Assembly (NCBI GenBank): GCA_029851415.1
Contig: CM056744.1
Span: 71,046,172 to 71,110,171 of the forward strand
Direction: 5' to 3'
DNA: 64,000 nt
Source: Eretmocerus hayati
Lineage: Eukaryota > Arthropoda > Insecta > Hymenoptera > Aphelinidae
The notes beneath the pieces are model-generated. The model did no database searches, had not been told where the DNA came from, and was given only the letters and a program-made list of their open reading frames with translations. Positions within the stretch are counted from its first letter, which is position 1; every line of letters starts with the position of its first letter. This document shows, piece after piece, positions 56,467 to 64,000 of the stretch. The position numbers and the translations under genes are program-made.

Positions 56467-59188
56467 TAGCGTAATGCCTCGCGTTGCTCGGCCTGTAACA
56501 GTTCCCGAGAGGCGTATTAATTTCTCAAAACGCTCTTTTGAATCAAAAAATAGTATATTACGCAACAAGTGCGAGAAGGTCAATTTCCGCACAAGTTGCC
56601 AAACGAGTGCGAGAAGTTAATATTCACGCACACTTTGGAACTTCTCGCACAACCAGAAGAACACATTTACGCACGCTCGCTTCGCGAGCGTGCGTAAATA
56701 TGTACTTCATAGATATAGAAGTATAGACTGCTGGTCCCGTATACTCGCCGTTGTCATCGAGAGATAGGCCTTTGCGTGAGAGTGAGAGAGACGGCATGCT
56801 CCAAGGCGCACGCTTTCAACATGCGATTCCTATGTTGCGTCTCTCTCACTCTCATTGGGGAGCCTCGATGTCAACGACGAAGATACGGGACCGGCAGTCT
56901 ATACTTCTGTGTCTACGATGTACTTCTGGGTGTGCGAGAAGTTTCGAAGTGTGCGTGAATGTTACTCCTCGCGCGAGTTGGCAACGTGTGCGAAAACTTC
57001 TCGCACGTGTTGCGTATACTATTTTGCTTTCTCTAAAGAGAAAGCTTTGTTTTCGACACAGCAAATTTTTGACCAATTTTTCCATTCAACTCAATATTTT
57101 CTTCAACATCATTTATCTTATCACAAAAGTGCTTCAACCATCTTATTCCTCTCGCCAAAATCTAACGATTGTAAGTAACACTTTTCTCCTTATAATCCTC
57201 AAAAACCCCCCAGTGACTCATCTCTCCGGCCCTTTGTCTGTGTCTGTGTGTGTGTGTATGTGTGTTGTTTTTTTTTTGCGCCACGCTTTCTCTTCTACAC
57301 TCCACTTCATCGATTTTTGCTTTTCTACAAGTTGTAGAGAATCACTCAGAGATGAGACCAGTGATTTGTCTGGTCTCCTCTCCAAATCGAATCTGATTTA
57401 AACGTTTTTTGAGGTAAAATCGGTGAAATTGTGTACTTTCATACTAAAATATCTCTTTTTAACTTCACCTTACCCCAATTTTGATTACCTAGGCTATGGT
57501 TTTTTTGGCTCAATCTATGTTTTGGTTAATACCGAAATTCCATTCAAACTCCATCAACGTAAATTTTTATAAAAAAAACCAAAATTTCCAACAAAAACAG
57601 CAATTTGAGCATGTTTAGACCTATTCTATCGAAATTCTGTTTTAACCGAATTACAGGTTTTGCTAAAAAAACCTCACTTTAGGTAGCCCAAATCCCGATA
57701 ACTATTTTCCTCGAAAAAATAACTCAAAATATACAAAAATATTTTTTTCAATATTCATACTTTCCTCATATCTCTCCTCTAAATTACTTCATTCAAATTT
57801 TACTCAACTAAGTTGATACTTTTCCATCGTTCTAAATCGATTGGTTGATACCGAATTTTCTCAAAATCCGTTTTAATACATTCAAAATCCGATTTATTCC
57901 CGAAAAATCCAAATTTTTTCAAAAAACTCCATTTTTATAATCCTTACACCAACTATATTAAAATTTGCCCTCAACCATACTACATATATTCCATGGAAAA
58001 CCCCAGTTTAGGTCATCTGAATTCCCCTAAAAAGCAATCTCCTTATAATAACTCAAAATATTAGAAGGAAATCGCATCTAAAATTCATTTTCCGCTATTA
58101 CCCACCCCCTAAACTAATATATACAAATTTTACTCAACTAAGTTTATACTTTTTCATCGTTCTAAATCGATTAGTTGATACCGAATTTTTCAAAATGCTT
58201 TTAAATACATTCAAAATCCAATTTATTCCCGAAAAATCCAAACTTTTTTTTAAAAACTTCATTTTTATGATCTTCTCACCAACTGTATCAAAATTTCCCC
58301 TCAACCAGACTACATATCTTCCATGAAAAACCCCAGTTTAGGTCATCTTAATTCCCCTAAAAGTGAATCTCGTAATAATAACCCAAACATTAGAAGAAAA
58401 TTGCAGCTAAAATTCATTTTATCCTCATATCTCCCTCTACAACTAATCTATCCACCTTTTAATGGACTAGAGAGATACTTCTCCCTCATTCTACATCGAT
58501 TGGTTGGTTCCAATCATTGGATTGTGAGTGTGATATGAAATGCAATTAAATTAGATTAAAAAATATAACTATTTTGTAGGAATCCCAATCATCATTTTGG
58601 AATTTGATCAGTTTTGCAAATTTCTCATTAGTTTCCGTGAACCTCTTAAACTATTTCGCTAAGAGAAAGCATTCTGCTAATCTCATTTAGCAGCGTATTT
58701 TGCAATTGTGCGCGAAGTTGTAATTAAATGCACCACTGTCCGAGCAAGATTATCTCGGAAATGAAGTTTCCAAGAAAGGCCAAATTCAGAGGGATGACGT
58801 GACATCATATTTTGGAACTGTGCGTGAATGAAAATGCATTAGAGCGAGAAGTTACATTCACGCACACTTCACCAGTGCGTAAATGTAAAACTGTGCGAGA
58901 AGTCATTCACGCATTACTTCTCGCACTGTAAATAATGAAGAGAAGTCTCATTTTTTTACAACTTTGCGCACACAGTTGCAAAAAAATATATTCTGTACCC
59001 TTTTTATGCATTGAGTTGAGTGATGGCATTCGTTATGGCCTCCATGAGTTCAAAACTATGTGGAAAACCATCGCTTAACCAAATATATAAAATTGTTGGG
59101 GAACAATTTGATTTGGAAGAGCGTTTTGAAAAACTAATACGCCTCTCAGGAACACTTACAAGCCGAACAACGCGAGGCATTAAGCTGG
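56467..59188. mobile_element. 2.7-kb terminal-inverted-repeat element, non-autonomous
   Basis: About 80 bp at the left end (taatgcctcgcgttgctcgg through gagaggcgtattaatttctc) recurs inverted at 59108-59188. The interior holds many GTGCGAGAAGT-type motifs near both ends, a palindrome at about 56705-56935 (cgtgagagtgagagagacgg and its complement), a TG microsatellite near 57240 and a 330-bp tandem repeat. No transposase frame is recognised. No target duplication is clear. Confidence 0.7.
57470..58530. repeat. 330-bp tandem repeat, about 2.5-3 units
   Basis: tttactcaactaagttgata recurs at 57799 and 58129, and ccccagtttaggtcatct near 58002 and 58331, spacing 330 bp. A diverged third unit starts near 58455, and part of an earlier one lies before 57799. 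Confidence 0.85.
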
Positions 59189-59472
59189 TAATCTAATAAT
59201 CGACAAGTGATATAAGAATTTGAAATTTTCATGTATGTATAATGTAAATATAAATCAATAAAATTTGTATATACAATCAATTATGGTAGCTATTTCTATT
59301 TGATTACATTATGAACAAATAACATTCATCTGATCAGTCGTTGTGAAGTACAAAATTATAAGACTGAAAAACATCGTCTTTAGACAATTTTATTTCACAT
59401 ATGTAATTAATTCTGACACTCGACCGATATAATCGAATATCGTATTTATCACTCGCGGGAATTTCAAATCAT
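59189..59472. other. Non-coding spacer
   Basis: AT-rich, nothing recognised. Confidence 0.4.
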
Positions 59473-59965
59473 GAAGATATAATTTTTTCGGTCTTTGCGA
59501 GCTAAAGTCAGCAGATATTGCTGACGTTTTTGGCATCAATCGAGGATGGATTTGACTCCACTCTCGATCAATGTACCTCTAGAGCCTCGTGTGGTTCCGA
59601 GGACGCATCTAAAGGATTTTGATGGGAAGGAATGAAAAGTAAAGATGAGAAATGAGAAACTTTATGAAAAAATTTGGATTCTACGCTGATATTGTGCGTG
59701 TTTCACCCCTCTCTCATTGCTCGGGCTTTTCAAAGTGGTGGAAGAGCAATGAAAGTTTACCACTGACACGCGGCTCAAGTGGCCGAATGTTCGATGGTTT
59801 GAACGCCCTTATATACGAAATCCTTTAGATGCATCCTCGGAACCACACGAGGCTCTAAAGGTGCATTGATCGATAGTGGAGTGAAATCCATTCTCGATTG
59901 ATGCCAGAAACGTCAGCAATATCTGCTGACTTTAGCTCGCGAAGACCGAAAAAATTATATCTTCA
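59473..59965. repeat. 493-bp palindromic MITE-like element
   Basis: tgaagatataattttttcgg at the left is matched by its complement ending at 59965. The arms (about 59473-59617 and 59815-59965) are near complementary, including ctctagagcctcgtgtggtt. The centre is unrelated sequence. Confidence 0.85.
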
Positions 59966-60147
59966 TAATTATATTTCACATTCAAATAGTTTACAGATGG
60001 AAGGCCTTCAAACTAATGTAGATGCAAGAAATACGAATCACCTAACGTTAGATTCCAAACAATATTCCGTAGAAAAGGAACATTCTAAAACTTGAATCAC
60101 ACTTCCATGAGAGACTGATCATTATAACGACCATTTTTTTCTTTCTT

Positions 60148-60819
60148 TGTGACGGCCGAGTCATTCCGTCTTCCTCTCTCCCTGGACCGAATATTGTACT
60201 AATCATATTTTATGTTATAGCACAAGCACGTGAAGAGTTGCTGCATAGTAAAAGTAGGTATGAGGGAGAGAGACAGAGAGATGGCAACGTAGTGGGGCCC
60301 GCGGGCCCCATATTTTGAGTCGTCCCTGGCGCAAGCCAATGCTGCTCCGGCCAGCAGCCATCTACTATTCATTCCGTCGTGACGTCTTGGAGCGCTCGCA
60401 CGCGCCTGTCGAGCTTATCGTGCGCGTTGTCCACGCCGCCCGGAGCCCGTCCTTGGCATAATTTAGCCGGGGCTCCGGTGCGTGTATTTATATATTCTGT
60501 GCCGTGGTCTTCGACCAAAACCACCATCGTCAGAGACAATTGTGCGAGCTGCCTGATCGCCGTGAGCTGCGATGGCCGGTGCCCGATCTGAAGTCGAGTG
60601 ACCATCCTGCGTCAAGGCCATTTATATTGTGAGTGCCTCTCGCCCCTGAATAGTTTTCTTGAATATATGCCCTTTCATTCTTCATTTGAATCGAGTGTGT
60701 GCTCATTCAGTACTCCCTTCTCCTGATTTCTTGAACAATTATAGCAATCGCTCACTCTCTAAGCCTCTCAAATGGAAGCAGGCTTTGCCTGCAAGTGACG
60801 AGTCACCAAAACCGTCACA
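60148..60819 (+). repeat. LTR (672 bp) of a third retroelement
   Basis: Perfect terminal repeats TGTGACGG and CCGTCACA, with a TATA-like tatttatata near 60486. The last base directly abuts a tRNA-Lys-type primer site, which marks it as a 5' LTR in plus orientation. Gag is not recognisable downstream and satellite begins by about 61300, so the element seems truncated. Confidence 0.75.
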
Positions 60820-60830
60820 TGGCGCCCAAC
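60820..60830 (+). other. Primer-binding site, tRNA-Lys type (partial)
   Basis: TGGCGCCCAAC fits the complement of the 3' end of a lysine tRNA. The following bases (tgatggcgc) diverge from the usual extension. Confidence 0.65.
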
Positions 60831-61299
60831 TGATGGCGCTGTAAGTTCAGATGGAATCAGTTCAGAAAATTGTGCATCAAATAGGCAAAACGTCATATTG
60901 CGCATAAGTTCAAATGTAGCCGTGTGTGCGTATTAGAATACAAGCATAGTGTGTTCAGTGTGAAAATACAAAGTGCGGTGAGGCTAACCAAAAAATTATT
61001 GCGTACTGGACAATATTTTTTCTTCATGCTCCGTTTCAGGCGTGTGGACGAGTCCATTTTTCGCGCGTCGGTTGACTCCCCCTACAAATTCTTCACGTTC
61101 TGCTTTGAGACACTTGTGCTCTCGTATTCTTATTCATTTGATGCACACGGCTTATTTATTATGTGCAACATCTCAGTGCTCAATTAATATTTAAATGCAC
61201 ATAATTTGATCATTTCATGTAGTTTCCGGTCTGGTTTGCAAAACCATGGAAATATCCAGTTAGCTTCTCGCGACATTTTGGCGTCCCGTGCTATACAGC
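60831..61299. other. Non-coding leader of the truncated LTR element
   Basis: A plus-strand frame of 87 residues (60924-61187) has no recognised domain. Confidence 0.35.
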
Positions 61300-64000
61300 C
61301 GCGACACAACAATGTTGGAAAAAAACTTGTGATAAACATCACAATGTTCATGACAACGAAAACATGCGATGAACGTTGTCACTTTTGTCCAATATCATGA
61401 CAACGTTTTGTGGTGATGGAAAGGTCACCTCAGAAAACTCATCACGTTTGTTTGCGATGTATGCATGTAATGTCTTGGAAAACTCGTGAGGTCCAAGCGT
61501 GATGTTCGGGACGTATGTGATGACATTTTGTGGTGATGACTAACCATGAATCCCCTCCGCGTCGCGTAACTTTGCGATGGGAAGTTGTTATGATTATTCG
61601 TCGTGTTATCTATGCAATGGTGCAACGAAAAATTGTGACGTTTTTTCGTAGAGTATGGGAAATTCGCCATGATATTCTACGATGTTCATAATAACGTCAC
61701 GACAGCCTGTCATGGTTACTTGTCACGTAACCCCACGTCACGGAAATCTTCCATGGTATCCAGTTATGTTTGTATGTGAGGTTTCCTGGAGATGTGAAAA
61801 TGTTATGCTTCTTGACCATGTCAGCGGAAAACGTGTGAGGACATCTCACGATGTCCGCCTTAACAACTTTGGATGTCATGTTCTACGATCGAGGGAAGTT
61901 GTGATGTACCTTGACCGTTTCCTGCGGAACATGTCATGGCATCTCTTCTCCGATGTCATGTTTGCACAGAATTTTGTGATGGGTATCAGCGATGTTCTCT
62001 GAACATGTCTGAGGGAACCATGGCATGTCTGACCGTAATGTTTTGGAACCATGCTTCTCTGTAATGGAAAATTGTCATGTTCCTCAGCCATGCTCTAGGA
62101 AGATATGTCATGACATCTTGTGATGTCTTGTATGGACGGGATTTCTTGTGATGGAAATTAGCGATGATATCTGAACATGTCTGAGGGAACCATGTCATGA
62201 CATACCGTAATGTTTGGGAATAACGCTTCTTCGTAATGGAAGAATGTCATGTTCCTCGGCCATGCTCTACGAAGATATTCATGACATCTTGTGATGTCTT
62301 GTACGGACGGGATTGTTTGTGATAGGAATTATCGATGTTTACTGAACATGTGTGAGAAAACATGTCAACACATACCGTAATGTTTGGGGATGACGCTTTT
62401 TTGTAATGGAAAATTGTTATGTTCCTCGGCCATGTTCTAGGAAGATAGTTCATGACATCTTGTGACGTCATGTATGGATAGGATTTCTTGTGATGGGAAT
62501 AAGCGATGTTCTCTGAACATGTCTGGGGAACCATATCTGGGGAGCATTGTTCACAAACATCACCATACGTCATGACATGATTCCCTCAGATATGTTCAGA
62601 GAACATCGCTAATCCCCATCACAAGAAATCCCGTTCATACAAGACATCACAAGATGTCATGACATATCCTCCTAGAGCATGGCTGAGAAACATGACATTT
62701 TTCCATTACAAAAGAGCGTTATTCCCAAACATTACGGTATGTCATGACATGGTTTCCTCCGACACGTTTAGAAAACATCGCTAATTTCCATCACAATATA
62801 TCCCGTCCATACAAGATGTCATGACATATCTTCCTAGAACATGGCCGAGGAACATGATAATTTTCCATTACAAAAAACCGATACGCCAAAACATTACGGT
62901 ATGTCATGACATGGTTTCCTCCGACACGTTCAGAAAACATGTCTAATTTCCATCACAAGAAATCCCGTCCATACAAGACATCACAAGATGTCATGACATA
63001 TCTTCCTAGAGCATGGCCGAGAAACATGACAATTTTCCATCACGGAGAAGCATGGTTCCCAAACATTACGGTCAGACATGCCATGGTTCCCTCAGACATG
63101 TTCAGAGAACATGGCCAATTCCCATCACGAAATTCTGTGCAAACATGATATCGGAGAAGAGATGCCATGACATGTTCCCCAGAAAACGGTCAAGGAGCAT
63201 CACAATGTTCATGACAACGAAAACATGCGATGAACGCTGTCACTTTTGTCCAATATCATGACAACGTTTTGTGGTGATGAGAAGGTCACCTCGGAAAACT
63301 CATCACGTTTGTTTGCAATGTATGCATGTGATGTCGTGGGAAACTCGTGAGGTCCAAGCGTGATGTTCGGGACGTATGTGATGACATTTTGTGGTGATGA
63401 CTAACCATGAATCCCCTCCGCGTCGCGTAACTTTGCGATGGGAAGTTGTTATGATTACACCGGCACACAAAATGAAAAAAGTATCTGTACTTTTGACCAG
63501 ACCTACTTCTCTTGATGTATTTTGGCACGCTGAATCCGAATCCGAGGTCGGTTTGGCCCGGCTACCTCTCGCTTTTGAGAAAATCCTGAAGAATATAGAA
63601 ATAGCGCAGAATAGCACGGTTTTCCCGAAAACAAGAGGTTTTCGGGCCAAACCGACCTCAGATTCGGATTCAGCGTGCCAAATTACATGAAGATAAGTAG
63701 GTCTGGTCAAAAGTACAGATACTTTTTTTTGTGTGTGGGAAGTTGTGATGTTCCTTGACCGTTTTCTGGGGAACATGTCATGGCATCTCTTCTCCGATAT
63801 CATGTTTGCACAGAATTTCGTGATGGGAATCAGCCATGTTCTCTGAACATGTCTGAGGGAACCATGGCATGTCTGATCGTAATGTTTGGGAACCATGCAT
63901 CTCCGTGATGGAAAATTGTCATGTTTCTCGGCCATGCTCTAGGAAGATATGTCATGACATCTTGTGATGTCTTGTATGGACGGGATTTCTCGTGATGGAA
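61300..64000. repeat. 170-bp CATGACAT-rich satellite with an internal inversion, continues past the window
   Basis: The phrase gaacatgtctgagggaacca recurs about every 170 bp (near 62002, 62172, 62342 and 62512). After a switch point near 62550 the same units run in reverse orientation to about 63200. Flanking blocks are shared in direct orientation: 61338-61598 matches 63199-63457, and 61890-62155 matches 63740-64000. Open frames within are repeat artefacts. Confidence 0.9.
63457..63737. mobile_element. Palindromic MITE inserted in the satellite
   Basis: About 280 bp with ends sharing AAAAAAGTATCTGTACTTTTGACCAGACC in inverted orientation, and an inner pair around ccgaggtcggtttggcccgg. The left end begins ACACCGGCACACAA, similar to the ends of the foldback at 38666-41268 (ACACCGGCCCACAA). 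It interrupts a satellite unit whose uninterrupted form is visible near 61570-61620. Confidence 0.8.

Noticed and set aside
61425..63935. Many His/Met-rich open frames
   Set aside because: They are translations of the 170-bp satellite.

Overview
This window is a transposon-dense stretch of an animal nuclear genome, most probably an insect. The reasons are an R1-clade non-LTR retrotransposon, a Ty3/gypsy element of mdg3-like type primed by tRNA-Leu, short GT-AG introns (about 70 bp), abundant foldback elements, MITEs and satellites, and no bacterial-style gene packing. I cannot name the species. I saw no convincing single-copy host gene, rRNA, tRNA or CRISPR array. Almost every recognisable coding segment belongs to, or sits inside, a mobile element.

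Layout. 1-6.5 kb: two decayed copies of one R1-like retrotransposon on opposite strands, both abutting (GA)n microsatellite at each end; the first lies between the arms of an inverted repeat, and a palindromic Tc1/mariner-type MITE (4246-5138) lies between the copies. 6.5-13.4 kb: non-coding, with several small palindromes. 13.5-14.3 kb: pieces of older gag-like sequence.

14311-46873: the centrepiece. Two 1213-bp LTRs of equal length with about 11 visible differences (about 99% identity) begin TGTTATG and end CATAACA. They are flanked by the same 4-bp duplication (GAGG at 14307-14310 and 46874-46877). The left LTR is followed by a tRNA-Leu primer site and the right LTR is preceded by a purine tract. 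Removing 14307-46873 makes an open reading frame continuous across the insertion site. The simplest reading is one retroelement insertion of about 32.6 kb. Its first 8.5 kb hold an ORF1, gag (three CCHC knuckles) and pol (protease, RT, RNase H, a repeat-rich linker, an OARD1-like macro domain, integrase). The remaining 22.9 kb hold cargo: a spliced antisense gene with a JmjC demethylase-type domain and four zinc fingers, an antisense tail-anchored ORF, a copia fragment, LTR-like fragments, a 2.04-kb palindrome, a 2.6-kb foldback built from a 26-bp satellite with 338-bp higher-order periodicity, and a 157-bp tandem array.

46.9-64 kb: the other half of the interrupted target, a minus-strand LTR element (LTR 48776-49386 and a gag-like N-terminus), LTR-like promoter regions at 51-53 kb, a 2.7-kb terminal-inverted-repeat element (56467-59188), a palindromic MITE (59473-59965), an LTR with a tRNA-Lys primer site (60148-60819), and a 170-bp satellite containing an internal inversion and a MITE that runs off the window.

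Most notable idea: one retroelement appears to carry two chromatin- or ADP-ribose-related domains, a macro domain inside Pol and a JmjC/zinc-finger gene on the opposite strand, which could together oppose silencing. The structural evidence (LTRs, duplication, primer site, frame across the insertion) is read directly from the sequence. The anti-silencing role is inference.
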